Part shown: positions 1-7,903 of the stretch, in pieces | Numbering within the stretch: position 1 is the first letter of the stretch | Layout of the letters: each line of letters opens with the position of its first letter | Assembly: GCA_029253585.1 (NCBI GenBank) | Contig: JAQWZF010000008.1 | Coordinates: forward strand, 1-37,979 | DNA from: Gammaproteobacteria bacterium | Lineage (GTDB): Bacteria > Pseudomonadota > Gammaproteobacteria > Pseudomonadales > Pseudohongiellaceae | DNA length: 37,979 bases | Reading direction: 5' to 3' | Made by a program: the position numbers and the translations under genes | The notes under the pieces: model-generated | Database searches by the model: none | Seen by the model: the letters and a program-made list of their open reading frames with translations, nothing else | Told to the model about the DNA's origin: nothing

Positions 1-72
1 CTGGGGTGGCTGGATTCGAACCAACGCATGCAAGGATCAAAACCTTGTGCCTTACCACTTGGCGACACCCCA
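1..72 (-). tRNA. tRNA-Gln (anticodon UUG)
   Basis: Read on the minus strand, this folds into a complete cloverleaf. The acceptor stem is a perfect 7 bp (TGGGGTG with CACCCCA). The D arm is closed by GCC/GGC. The anticodon stem CAAGG/CCTTG encloses a TTTTGAT loop with anticodon TTG, and the T arm carries TTCGAAT. The discriminator base G is at position 1, so any encoded CCA lies outside the window. The weak first-pair T-A and the overall sequence match glutamine tRNAs. It lies 52 bp downstream of ispE in the same direction, the arrangement seen in Pseudomonas, so cotranscription with ispE is plausible. Confidence 0.96.
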
Positions 73-124
73 ATAATTCGTCTTTCCTTTACTTTACTAG
101 TGCTTTTGCTGCTGGCTTCTAAAT

Positions 125-973
125 CTAGCTCAGTGTGAAAGAATCGATGCCCTTGGTAACGAAGCCCGGCAATTCTTCCGGAAGTTCTTTCAGCACTTTC
201 GCGGCTTCTGCTTCGCTATCGAAGCGAGCAAAGAGGCTAGAGCCGGTGCCAGTCATCTTAAAATCAGCAAATTTTGCCAATAATTCGAATGCCTGATCTA
301 CTTCTGGGTACAGTTTTCTAGTGACTGATTCACAGTCATTTCGGGCTCTGCCTGCCAGAAAGTCGGCCATTTTGATGGCTTGGGAGTTCCGTGTCAAATG
401 TTCATGACAAAAAATCTCTACGGTCGCCACCGAACACTTGGGAGATACCACCAGATACCAGCTATCCCCCAATTCTACAGGGCTCAGTCGCTCTCCGATT
501 CCCTCGGCCCAGGCCGATTTTCCGCGGATAAATACCGGCACATCGGCTCCCAGTTTAATGCCGATTTCACAGAGTTTGTCTTCACTGAAATCCAGAGCCC
601 AGAGTCGATTGAGGGCGAGTAGACAGGTGGCTGCATTCGAGCTGCCACCACCAAGCCCAGCCCCGCTGGGGAGCCTCTTGTCCAGGCTTATACTGGCGCC
701 AAGCTGCGGTATGGCTGCCTCTGCTCGCAATAGCTGGGCAGCACGGGTGACCAGGTTATTGTCCAGAGGGGCACCATGCCTCGAGTCTTGGCTGGATGCG
801 ATATGCAAGCTGAGTATGCCGCTACTGTCGACCTCGAATTCCATGTGATCGCCATAATCCAGCAGCTGGAAAAGTGTCTGTAGCTCGTGGTAGCCACCCT
901 TGCGGCGGCCGGTGATATGCAGAAACAGGTTCAGTTTGGCGGGAGCCAGAAATTGTGCAGGTTGCTGTGTCAT
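125..973 (-). CDS. ispE: 4-diphosphocytidyl-2-C-methyl-D-erythritol kinase IspE
   Basis: A 282-aa GHMP-family kinase of the cytosolic MEP isoprenoid pathway. It uses ATP to phosphorylate the 2-hydroxyl of CDP-methylerythritol. The N-terminal substrate motif PAKLNLFL is at residues 11-18 (Lys13). The glycine-rich GHMP motif LPSGAGLGGGSSNAA is at 101-115, and GADVPVF carries the presumed catalytic Asp144; Lys13 and Asp144 correspond to the family's Lys/Asp pair. Length is normal. Its ATG overlaps the lolB stop as ATGA, so it is translationally coupled and the start is secure. TPR lipoprotein-lolB-ispE-tRNA-Gln reproduces the Pseudomonas order. Confidence 0.97.
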   Translation of the reverse strand: MTQQPAQFLAPAKLNLFLHITGRRKGGYHELQTLFQLLDYGDHMEFEVDSSGILSLHIASSQDSRHGAPLDNNLVTRAAQLLRAEAAIPQLGASISLDKRLPSGAGLGGGSSNAATCLLALNRLWALDFSEDKLCEIGIKLGADVPVFIRGKSAWAEGIGERLSPVELGDSWYLVVSPKCSVATVEIFCHEHLTRNSQAIKMADFLAGRARNDCESVTRKLYPEVDQAFELLAKFADFKMTGTGSSLFARFDSEAEAAKVLKELPEELPGFVTKGIDSFTLS

Positions 974-1611
974 TGCTCGGTTAATGCGCCGCCAGTCCAG
1001 TTCAGCCCAATAAAGCGCAAGCGAATATCGTTTCTCGGTCGTGTTAGCTCTACGCGGCGCGGCAGGTTGAGCGCACCATATTGACGCATATCGCTCAGAT
1101 TGATGGTCCAGTCGGCCTGTTGAATCGTTGTGAGCTGATTCAGTTCGTTGAAGACGAGCTGGGCTTCTGACTCAGGCGCGGGCAGACCCTTGATCCAGTA
1201 GTTTAATTGCGAGACGGGGAGTTCGTAGCCTAGTTGCTCAAGAATAAGGTCTTCCGGGCTGTTTGCAGAAAGCGTCTGGCCGTCGTTTTCCATGGTGACG
1301 AACCCGGGGCGGCCAACAATTTCGGTGGCGCCTGCATTGAAGGTCCCCCATAGGCGAATATTGTAGTCGACGTTCTGCTGCAGCCATATTATGCGGGGAG
1401 TATGGGATTCATTGTCGTAGCGAACATTGACGCGACCACGCAGTTCCCATGAGTCCAGCTCTTGCAGCTGGTCGCGCTGGCGTGACCAGTCACTGTTCTC
1501 GGAGGCCGGTGGTGCAATGGCGCAGGTCGATAGAAATGTGCCAAGAAGTGCCAGACGTAGCATTCGGCCCACAGCTACCCTATAGAGATCATGGATGATT
1601 GCCGCTTTCAT
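970..1611 (-). CDS. lolB: Outer-membrane lipoprotein receptor LolB
   Basis: A 213-aa LolB-family protein, which receives lipoproteins from the periplasmic chaperone LolA and inserts them into the inner leaflet of the outer membrane. The N-terminus has a hydrophobic segment ending in LSTC with Cys30 as the lipidation site; Thr at -1 is less usual than Gly or Ala. The mature part has the WELRGRVNVRY beginning and the WxQ and Y/LPxxxLxYWxxGLPAP stretches typical of LolB. The start at 1611 overlaps the upstream TPR gene stop as ATGA. Met17 is an alternative start that would give a shorter signal peptide. ispE follows with another ATGA overlap. Confidence 0.92.
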   Translation of the reverse strand: MKAAIIHDLYRVAVGRMLRLALLGTFLSTCAIAPPASENSDWSRQRDQLQELDSWELRGRVNVRYDNESHTPRIIWLQQNVDYNIRLWGTFNAGATEIVGRPGFVTMENDGQTLSANSPEDLILEQLGYELPVSQLNYWIKGLPAPESEAQLVFNELNQLTTIQQADWTINLSDMRQYGALNLPRRVELTRPRNDIRLRFIGLNWTGGALTEQ

Positions 1612-3359
1612 TCTGCAACTTGCAGCCTTTCCATCGCCTCGAGAATGAGCGGGCTCTCGGGATCGGTTTCCAGAGCGTCTTGCCAGACGCGCATGGCCTC
1701 ATCGAAGCGTTCGAGCTCCCACAATACTTCGCCCAGATGGGAGGCAACCTCGTCATCGGGGAAGGCAGCGAAGGCGCGGCGCATCTGCACCAGGGCTTCC
1801 TCGAAACGGCCAACCTTATACAGTGCCCAACCTAGACTATCGATTATTGCGGGGTCATCGGGAGAGATCGCGATGGCACGCTCGATCAACTCCAATGCTT
1901 CGTCGTAGCGCGTAGTCTGATCGGCGAGCATATAACCCAGATGATTCAATGCGCGAGAATCCTCCGGCAACATGCTAATGATCTGCTGCAGGTCCCGCTC
2001 TGAACCTTCCCGGTCACTGATTGAGTCAAAGTAGATAACGCGCGAGAAGAGCAGGTCTGTCTCGTTGGGGTACTTATTCAAGGCGGTATTTAACAGCTTC
2101 TGTGCCGCATCGGGATGGCCTTCCTGAATGAGCAGTCCAGACTCGATGGTAGTGAAAAGCACGTCGAGTCGGGGTTGTCCGCGAGAGAGGCGACTAAGCC
2201 AGGTGTGGGCATCGTCGAGGCGGCCAAGCTGAATCGAGAGACGAGTCGCCTGTTGCTGTGCGGCGAGAAAATTATTGGTGCCTATGCGTACCTGTCGAAA
2301 GTGCTCTATCGATTTCTCTAGCTCACCCTGTTCCTGATAGATGACGCCTAGATTGTATTGGCTCTCATCGGCACGCTGGTCGACGCCGATTAACTTCGTG
2401 TAGGCGGCGATAGCACGATCGAAGTTTTCCAATTGTGTGTCGATTAGCGCGATCGAATACAGGGTTTCCCAGTCTTGCGGATCCTGCTCTACGAGGATCT
2501 GGAACTGCTTTTGCGCTAGCTCAAAGTCTTCATTCCCGATGAGGAGTCGAGCATAGGTCAGGCGCAGGTTCTTGTTGCTGTCGAATCTTGCCACGCCGTT
2601 GCGCATGACGCGAAGCGCGCGTGTGGTTTGATCCAGGTTCTGCAGTATCTGCGCTTCTAGCACTACTATATTGGCGGTGAGAGCTGTCGAGTCTTTTAAT
2701 AACTCGATTTCCTCCAAGGCTTCTTCGAAGTCACCATTTTGTGCCAGTAATTGCACCAGCGTTGCCTGAATAGTTATCTGCTCGCTGTATTCAGTCCGCA
2801 ATTGACGCAGATTCTCAATCAATACCGCTCTGTCTTGTGGATTAAGTTCGCCTGTGCGCGCGGCTAATGCGGCGAAGTCAATGCTGCCGCCGAATTCAAG
2901 TACCCTCGCCATATGGGACATTGCCTGTGCGAAGGCGCCGCTCTCGAGAAACTGGATGCTCAATAATAACTGGGGTTGCGGATTCCTTGGCTCTATCTCC
3001 GCCCAGAGCATGCCCAGCTGCAGGAGGGCGTTGGTATCACGATTGACCGAGGCAAACTGGATGGCGCGCTGAATGACGGTGAGGTCTCGGGTGGACATGG
3101 CGAGATCGAAATAGCTCTCTCCGGCCTCGGAGACACGACCGCGCTGGGCACTCAACTCGCTTACTATGGCCTCATAGAGCTGGTCTTCGGTGAAATTGCC
3201 ATATTCTATTTCGGTGATTGTTGGCATAGATGCTGCTGCACTCGACATAGAATCTGTGCTCCCGGTGCCCTCATCGACATCGGCTGGCGATGTTGAAGCG
3301 GCGCAGCCTGCAAGGCTGGTGCAGGCGAGAGCGAAGACGAAGCTTTTGATTTGATTCAT
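1608..3359 (-). CDS. Tetratricopeptide-repeat lipoprotein (PA4667-like)
   Basis: A 583-aa protein that begins with a lipoprotein signal peptide ending in LAGC (Cys19), followed by a Ser/Asp/Thr-rich linker and then almost entirely TPR-type helical repeats. The clearest units are near residues 300-350 and 470-580 (for example SPDDPAIIDSLGWALYKVG). It is probably an outer-membrane-anchored periplasmic scaffold. In Pseudomonas the same position between hemA and lolB holds a TPR gene (PA4667), so orthology is likely, but its molecular role is not established here. It leads the operon with lolB and ispE. A minus-strand promoter candidate lies about 50 bp upstream. Confidence 0.88.
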   Translation of the reverse strand: MNQIKSFVFALACTSLAGCAASTSPADVDEGTGSTDSMSSAAASMPTITEIEYGNFTEDQLYEAIVSELSAQRGRVSEAGESYFDLAMSTRDLTVIQRAIQFASVNRDTNALLQLGMLWAEIEPRNPQPQLLLSIQFLESGAFAQAMSHMARVLEFGGSIDFAALAARTGELNPQDRAVLIENLRQLRTEYSEQITIQATLVQLLAQNGDFEEALEEIELLKDSTALTANIVVLEAQILQNLDQTTRALRVMRNGVARFDSNKNLRLTYARLLIGNEDFELAQKQFQILVEQDPQDWETLYSIALIDTQLENFDRAIAAYTKLIGVDQRADESQYNLGVIYQEQGELEKSIEHFRQVRIGTNNFLAAQQQATRLSIQLGRLDDAHTWLSRLSRGQPRLDVLFTTIESGLLIQEGHPDAAQKLLNTALNKYPNETDLLFSRVIYFDSISDREGSERDLQQIISMLPEDSRALNHLGYMLADQTTRYDEALELIERAIAISPDDPAIIDSLGWALYKVGRFEEALVQMRRAFAAFPDDEVASHLGEVLWELERFDEAMRVWQDALETDPESPLILEAMERLQVAE

Positions 3360-3411
3360 ATTTTACGGTTTCTGCCCCATCGGCGGAGCTACTCAATAGT
3401 TGTAGATACGC

Positions 3412-3440
3412 ATTGTAGCAGCAACTATGACCCGCTTCAG
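3412..3440 (-). promoter_or_regulatory. Candidate sigma70 promoter for TPR lipoprotein-lolB-ispE
   Basis: On the minus strand there is an extended -10 element TGC-TACAAT (TACAAT at 3417-3412), 17 nt downstream of CTGAAG (3440-3435). The -10 is good and the -35 is weak. This places the transcript start near 3405, about 45 nt before the TPR gene ATG. Confidence 0.45.
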
Positions 3441-3460
3441 AGCAGAATTAGCTCTAGTTT

Positions 3461-3489
3461 TTGTCCAGATCAGCGGAACAGACTCTAAT
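3461..3489 (+). promoter_or_regulatory. Candidate sigma70 promoter for hemA operon
   Basis: TTGTCC (3461-3466) and TCTAAT (3484-3489) are separated by exactly 17 nt, matching 4/6 and 5/6 consensus bases. The predicted start near 3496 gives an untranslated leader of about 90 nt. That leader contains two short inverted repeats before the hemA ATG. Confidence 0.55.
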
Positions 3490-3523
3490 GGGAACTGAGG
3501 AGGATATTTAGTAACATAGCGAC

Positions 3524-3555
3524 CCCTTTTAAAGGGCTCGCGACAGGTTTCGCGA
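3524..3555 (+). other. Paired hairpins in hemA leader
   Basis: Two adjacent inverted repeats lie between the predicted promoter and the hemA start. The first is CCCTT (3524-3528) with AAGGG (3532-3536). The second is TCGCGA (3538-3543) with TCGCGA (3550-3555) around a 6-nt loop. They have no U-tract, so they are not a typical terminator. They could affect leader stability or translation, or be a DNA-binding palindrome. The function is not known. Confidence 0.4.
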
Positions 3556-3586
3556 TTTCACCAAGATCCGCTCTAACGGTTAGTTC

Positions 3587-4936
3587 ATGGCATTGGTACT
3601 AGTAGGTATAAACCACAATACGGCGAATATCGAGATGCGCGAGAAGGTGGCATTCCCACCGGAGATCGTGGAGTCCGCCCTTGCGGATATTCATGGCCTG
3701 CCTGTGATCGAGGAAGTCGTGCTCGTGTCTACCTGTAATCGGACAGAAATCTATCTGGATTTCAGGGAAGACGACAAGGCGGGTGACAGTAGTGAAGCGC
3801 CAGGCGAGCTCGCTTTGAATCGCCAGCTACTGGACAGACAGGCGGAGGTTGTAGCCTGGCTGTCCAAGTTTCACGATCTCGAGATAGGCGAGCTGGAGCA
3901 GTGCAGCTACTCCTTCGCCGACGAGGACGTTATTCGACATCTGATGAAGGTGTCCTGCGGTCTCGATTCCATGGTGTTGGGTGAGCCGCAGATATTGGGG
4001 CAGATCAAATCTGCCTATGCCATGTCGAAGGATAGGGATGTTGTCGGGCCCGCCCTGAGTCGCGCCTTTGAAGAGGCGTTCTCCATTGCCAAGCAGGTAC
4101 GAACCGATACCGCCATCGGTGAGAATCCGGTATCGGTAGCCTACGCTGCGGTGACGTTGGCGGAACGTATCTTCTCAGACCTACCAAGCCTGAGTGTGCT
4201 GCTTATCGGTGCCGGTCGAACTATCGAGTTGGTGGTAAAGCATCTCGTCGATAAGGGTGTAAACAAGATCGTGGTGGCGAATAGAACCCTGGATAATGCC
4301 CTGGAGATAGCAAATCGTTTCGACGCCCACGGTGTACTACTGTCGGAAATACCGGAGCAGTTAGTCAAGGCTGATATCGTCGTATCATCGACTAACAGCC
4401 AATTACCCTTGTTGGGAAAGGGTGCGGTAGAGCGCGCCTTGAAATTGCGTAAACACAAGCCGATGCTGTTAGTAGACCTGGCGGTGCCACGGGATATCGA
4501 AGCGGAAGTCGCAGAGATCGCCGATGCCTATCTGTATAGTATCGATGATATTAGCGAAGTGATCGAAGACGGCGTCAAGAGTAGGGCCGATGCCGCTGCG
4601 CAGGCCGAATCGATAATCGAGCGCGGTGTAGAGGAATATCTCAAGCAGCTACGCTCCCTGAATGCGGTGAGTACACTGCGTGCTTTTCGTGACAAGGCGG
4701 ATGCAATTCGAGAACAAGAATTGGAGCGCGCATTAAAGGCGCTGGAGAAAGGCGAGTCGGCCCAGAGCGTTGTCAGCAGCCTGGCGAGATCGATCACACA
4801 GAAATTAGTGCATTCGCCCAGCGTGCAGATGAAGAAGGCGAGTGCCGAGGGTCGCGATGAACTGCTGGAGTTAACGGCCGAACTCTATGAATTAAATTCA
4901 GGCTCTAAGCCGAAGTCCGGCAAAGACTCGAAATAG
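3587..4936 (+). CDS. hemA: Glutamyl-tRNA reductase
   Basis: A 449-aa cytosolic enzyme that reduces glutamyl-tRNA(Glu) to glutamate-1-semialdehyde with NADPH, the first committed step of C5 tetrapyrrole synthesis. The catalytic Cys50 lies in VSTCNRTEIY. The signature SCGLDSMVLGEPQILGQ is at 123-139 and the NADPH-binding GAGRTIEL at 208-215, followed by a helical C-terminal dimerisation region. A polar stretch of about 18 residues (61-80, EDDKAGDSSEAP...) after the catalytic motif is longer than in most homologues. It is first in a plus-strand cluster with prfA, prmC and moeB. No strong Shine-Dalgarno is visible, but the N-terminus aligns well with the family. Confidence 0.97.
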   Translation: MALVLVGINHNTANIEMREKVAFPPEIVESALADIHGLPVIEEVVLVSTCNRTEIYLDFREDDKAGDSSEAPGELALNRQLLDRQAEVVAWLSKFHDLEIGELEQCSYSFADEDVIRHLMKVSCGLDSMVLGEPQILGQIKSAYAMSKDRDVVGPALSRAFEEAFSIAKQVRTDTAIGENPVSVAYAAVTLAERIFSDLPSLSVLLIGAGRTIELVVKHLVDKGVNKIVVANRTLDNALEIANRFDAHGVLLSEIPEQLVKADIVVSSTNSQLPLLGKGAVERALKLRKHKPMLLVDLAVPRDIEAEVAEIADAYLYSIDDISEVIEDGVKSRADAAAQAESIIERGVEEYLKQLRSLNAVSTLRAFRDKADAIREQELERALKALEKGESAQSVVSSLARSITQKLVHSPSVQMKKASAEGRDELLELTAELYELNSGSKPKSGKDSK

Positions 4937-4960
4937 AAAGCGGAAAGCATGAAGTAACCG

Positions 4961-6049
4961 ATGAAAGACTCAATACGCAACAAGTTAGATAATTTGAAAG
5001 ACCGTTTCGATGAATTGGAGGCATTGCTTAGTGATGCCGAGATTATCTCCGATCAGAATCGCTTCCGTGATCTATCTAAAGAATACGCAGAAATCGAGGA
5101 GCTGGTAAAAAGCTACGATCACTTCGTACAGGTGACCGAAGACCTCGACCAGGCGAAGGAGATGCAGAAAGACGCCGATCCGGATATACGCGAGATGGCG
5201 GACGAAGAATCCAAGAGTAGTAGCGAAGAGCTGGAAAAGTTAGAGCTGACACTGCAGACCTTGCTATTGCCCAAGGACAGCAAGGACAGGCTCAACGTCT
5301 TCATTGAAATCCGTGCGGGCACCGGCGGTGATGAGGCGGCTATATTCTCTGGAGACCTGTTGCGCATGTATTCCCGCTATGCAGAGCTGCAAGGTTGGAA
5401 ACTCGAGGTTATTAACGAGCGTCAGGGCGAACACGGCGGTTATAAGGAAGTAGTTGTCCGTATTGAAGGCAAGAACGTCTATGAGAAGCTCAAGTTTGAA
5501 TCCGGGGCACATCGTGTTCAGCGTGTTCCCGAGACTGAAACTCAGGGCCGAATCCATACCTCGGCCTGCACCGTTGCCATCATGCCCGAGATGGACGAGT
5601 TAGATGACATAGAGATTAATAAAGGTGACCTGCGGGTGGATACCTTTCGCGCAAGTGGTGCCGGCGGTCAGCACGTAAACAAGACCGACTCCGCCATTCG
5701 CTTGACCCATATTCCCTCGGGTATCGTTGTTGAGTGTCAGGACGAACGCTCGCAGCACAAGAACAAGGCGCGGGCGATGTCATTGTTGCAGGCCAAACTA
5801 ATGGACGAGGCGCAGCAGGCGCAGCAACAGGAAGAGTCTGACAACAGACGTAAGTTGGTAGGAAGCGGCGATCGCTCCGAGAAGATCCGCACCTATAATT
5901 ATCCCCAGGGCCGCGTTACCGATCATCGTATCAAGCTCACTCTGTATAACCTGGCTGAAATCATGTCCGGTGAACTAGGCTCGGTGATCCAGCCGCTTAT
6001 CAATGAGTATCAGGCAGACTTGCTTGCGGGTTTGGCTGAAGACGAATAG
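4961..6049 (+). CDS. prfA: Peptide chain release factor 1
   Basis: A 362-aa RF1, normal length, which recognises UAA/UAG stop codons and triggers peptidyl-tRNA hydrolysis. The stop-codon discriminator is PET at 190-192 (the PxT motif of RF1, in [16 protein letters not shown]). The catalytic GGQ is at 235-237 within [14 protein letters not shown], where prmC-type enzymes methylate the Gln. It lies 24 bp after hemA and 14 bp before prmC, so the factor and its modifying enzyme are made together. No frameshift or unusual residue is seen. Confidence 0.98.
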   Translation: MKDSIRNKLDNLKDRFDELEALLSDAEIISDQNRFRDLSKEYAEIEELVKSYDHFVQVTEDLDQAKEMQKDADPDIREMADEESKSSSEELEKLELTLQTLLLPKDSKDRLNVFIEIRAGTGGDEAAIFSGDLLRMYSRYAELQGWKLEVINERQGEHGGYKEVVVRIEGKNVYEKLKFESGAHRVQRVPETETQGRIHTSACTVAIMPEMDELDDIEINKGDLRVDTFRASGAGGQHVNKTDSAIRLTHIPSGIVVECQDERSQHKNKARAMSLLQAKLMDEAQQAQQQEESDNRRKLVGSGDRSEKIRTYNYPQGRVTDHRIKLTLYNLAEIMSGELGSVIQPLINEYQADLLAGLAEDE

Positions 6050-6063
6050 GCGCATACCTTCCC

Positions 6064-6909
6064 ATGGCAACCATCAAGCAAGTGCTAGAGAAGGCCAGCT
6101 CTCTAAAAACGATTAGTGATACCTGGCATCTCGATGCCGAGCTGCTTCTCGCCAGTATTATCGGAAAATCCAGAGAATATCTTTTTACCTGGCCCGAGAG
6201 AGAGCTCGGCGATACACAACTGCAGGCGTTTAAGGAATTCTGTGCGCGACGCAGTGCGGGTGAGCCCGTCGCTTATATACTAGGCAGACAATCATTCTGG
6301 GATTTCGAGCTCAAAGTAAACCCTTCGGTACTGATCCCAAGACCAGAGACGGAGTTGTTAGTAGAGATCGCATTGGAGCAGCTCGAGGATGCTTACCCCG
6401 GCACCGCCAATATTCTTGATCTGGGTACAGGCAGTGGTGCGATTGCCCTGGCCTTAGCGGCGAATAACGACGCCTGGCAAGTTACCGCTGTCGATAGCAG
6501 CGCGCAGGCCCTGGCCGTTGCCAGGCAGAATGCCGAGTCGCTGCAGATTACTAATATTGAGTTTGTGCAGACATCGTGGTGTGATGGTCTAGCAGCAAAT
6601 TATTTCGATCTGGTGGCGGCGAACCCGCCCTATGTCCAGGAGGGCGATAGGCATCTATTAGAAGGAAGTCTGCCCTTCGAACCGATTTCGGCACTGGTTG
6701 CTGGCGACGGCGGCCTGGCAGATATACGGACTATCGCCGAACAGGCCCAGCATTGTATGAAGCAGGGTGCATGGCTGTTGATCGAACACGGTTTTGAGCA
6801 GAAGCATGCGGTAGTGAAAATCTTGGCCGATGCCGGCTATAAGAATATCGAATGTGTTCAAGATCTGGCGAAGCTGGATAGACTGACCAAGGCGCAGTTC
6901 TTGGGCTGA
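6064..6909 (+). CDS. prmC: Release-factor glutamine N5-methyltransferase PrmC
   Basis: A 281-aa class I SAM-dependent methyltransferase that modifies the glutamine of the GGQ motif in RF1 and RF2. The N-terminal helical domain (about 1-85) binds the release factor. IPRPETELLVE is at 91-101, SAM motif I DLGTGSGAIALAL at 119-131, and the hallmark NPPY at 187-190. Length is typical. It directly follows prfA, as in most gammaproteobacteria. Confidence 0.97.
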   Translation: MATIKQVLEKASSLKTISDTWHLDAELLLASIIGKSREYLFTWPERELGDTQLQAFKEFCARRSAGEPVAYILGRQSFWDFELKVNPSVLIPRPETELLVEIALEQLEDAYPGTANILDLGTGSGAIALALAANNDAWQVTAVDSSAQALAVARQNAESLQITNIEFVQTSWCDGLAANYFDLVAANPPYVQEGDRHLLEGSLPFEPISALVAGDGGLADIRTIAEQAQHCMKQGAWLLIEHGFEQKHAVVKILADAGYKNIECVQDLAKLDRLTKAQFLG

Positions 6910-6996
6910 GTTATTTTGTGAATTTCCTATAAAGAGAAGAAGGTAGTTACAGCAGTACTCAAATAGTTAGCGAGACAGAGAGTGAAGTAGCGAGTA

Positions 6997-7740
6997 ATGA
7001 AGGACGAACAACTACTCAGATATAGCCGTCAGATTATGTTGCCGGAGATGGATATAGCCGGCCAACAGAAACTCGTCGATGCGACCGTGCTGATTGTAGG
7101 TATGGGTGGCTTGGGTTGTCCCGCCGCCATGTATCTGGCGAGCGCGGGAGTCGGACATCTGATAATCGCGGACGACGATGTAGTGGACTTGAGCAACCTG
7201 CAGAGGCAGGTCGCTCATAGTCAGGCAGAGATAGGTGAGCCCAAGGTATTGTCTGCACAACAAACCTTATTGGGTTTGAACCCTGACCTAAAGATCACCC
7301 CATTACAGAAGCGCCTGCTGGGCGCAGAGCTGAGTGAGGCCGTGGTTCAGGCGGACCTGGTAGTCGATGCCTGCGACAATTTCAGTACGCGATTCGCGAT
7401 TAATGCGAGTTGTATCGAATACGGCAAGCCTCTGGTCTCAGGCGCAGCTATCCGCATGGAGGGGCAGGTTGCGGTTTTTGACTCGCGGAATCCCCAGAGT
7501 CCCTGTTACCAGTGTCTGTATAGTGAGGGCGATGATGACGATACAAGCTGTTCACAGAACGGGGTGATGGCGCCGGTGGTCGGTATAATAGGTGCGGTAC
7601 AGGCCATGGAAGCGATTAAACTGCTCTGCGGCATAGGTGAATCACTTACTGGCAGGTTGTTATTGCTGGACGCGGTCACCATGCAGTGGCGCGAGATGCG
7701 ACTCCCGCGGGATAGTAGCTGCGGGGCTTGTTGCGATTAG
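6997..7740 (+). CDS. moeB: MoeB/ThiF-family sulfur-carrier adenylyltransferase
   Basis: A 247-aa E1-like enzyme that adenylates the C-terminal glycine of a ubiquitin-like sulfur carrier (MoaD for molybdopterin, or ThiS for thiamine). The nucleotide-binding GMGGLG is at 35-40, SNLQRQ at 66-71 and DACDNFSTR at 124-132. The zinc-binding CxxC pairs are Cys170/173 and Cys242/245. MAPVVGIIGAVQAMEAIK is typical of MoeB. Position after prmC matches Pseudomonas moeB. No rhodanese domain is fused. MoeB and ThiF cannot be separated by motif alone; synteny favours MoeB. It is 87 bp from prmC, so a separate promoter is possible. Confidence 0.9.
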   Translation: MKDEQLLRYSRQIMLPEMDIAGQQKLVDATVLIVGMGGLGCPAAMYLASAGVGHLIIADDDVVDLSNLQRQVAHSQAEIGEPKVLSAQQTLLGLNPDLKITPLQKRLLGAELSEAVVQADLVVDACDNFSTRFAINASCIEYGKPLVSGAAIRMEGQVAVFDSRNPQSPCYQCLYSEGDDDDTSCSQNGVMAPVVGIIGAVQAMEAIKLLCGIGESLTGRLLLLDAVTMQWREMRLPRDSSCGACCD

Positions 7741-7809
7741 ATGCCTGTATTTGGATGCGGTGTAGCCTATATCAACTTACTTTTACGGTTAAAATAGCCA
7801 GTACAAAGT

Positions 7810-7838
7810 TTGAAGTGTCCAGCGCATAGGGCTATGAT
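7810..7838 (+). promoter_or_regulatory. Sigma70 promoter for rhlB
   Basis: TTGAAG at 7810-7815 and TATGAT at 7833-7838 with an exact 17-nt spacer, matching 4/6 and 5/6 consensus bases. The predicted start near 7845 gives an rhlB leader of about 60 nt. It separates rhlB from the hemA-moeB cluster. Confidence 0.6.
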
Positions 7839-7903
7839 GCTCGCGCTCCACGCGATACCCACTTTTATTAGTTGAACGCCTTTAACCATAAATTGCCCTC
7901 TAT

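Noticed and set aside
438..848. A 136-aa plus-strand frame opposite ispE
   Set aside because: A shadow of ispE on the other strand; no family and no start signals.
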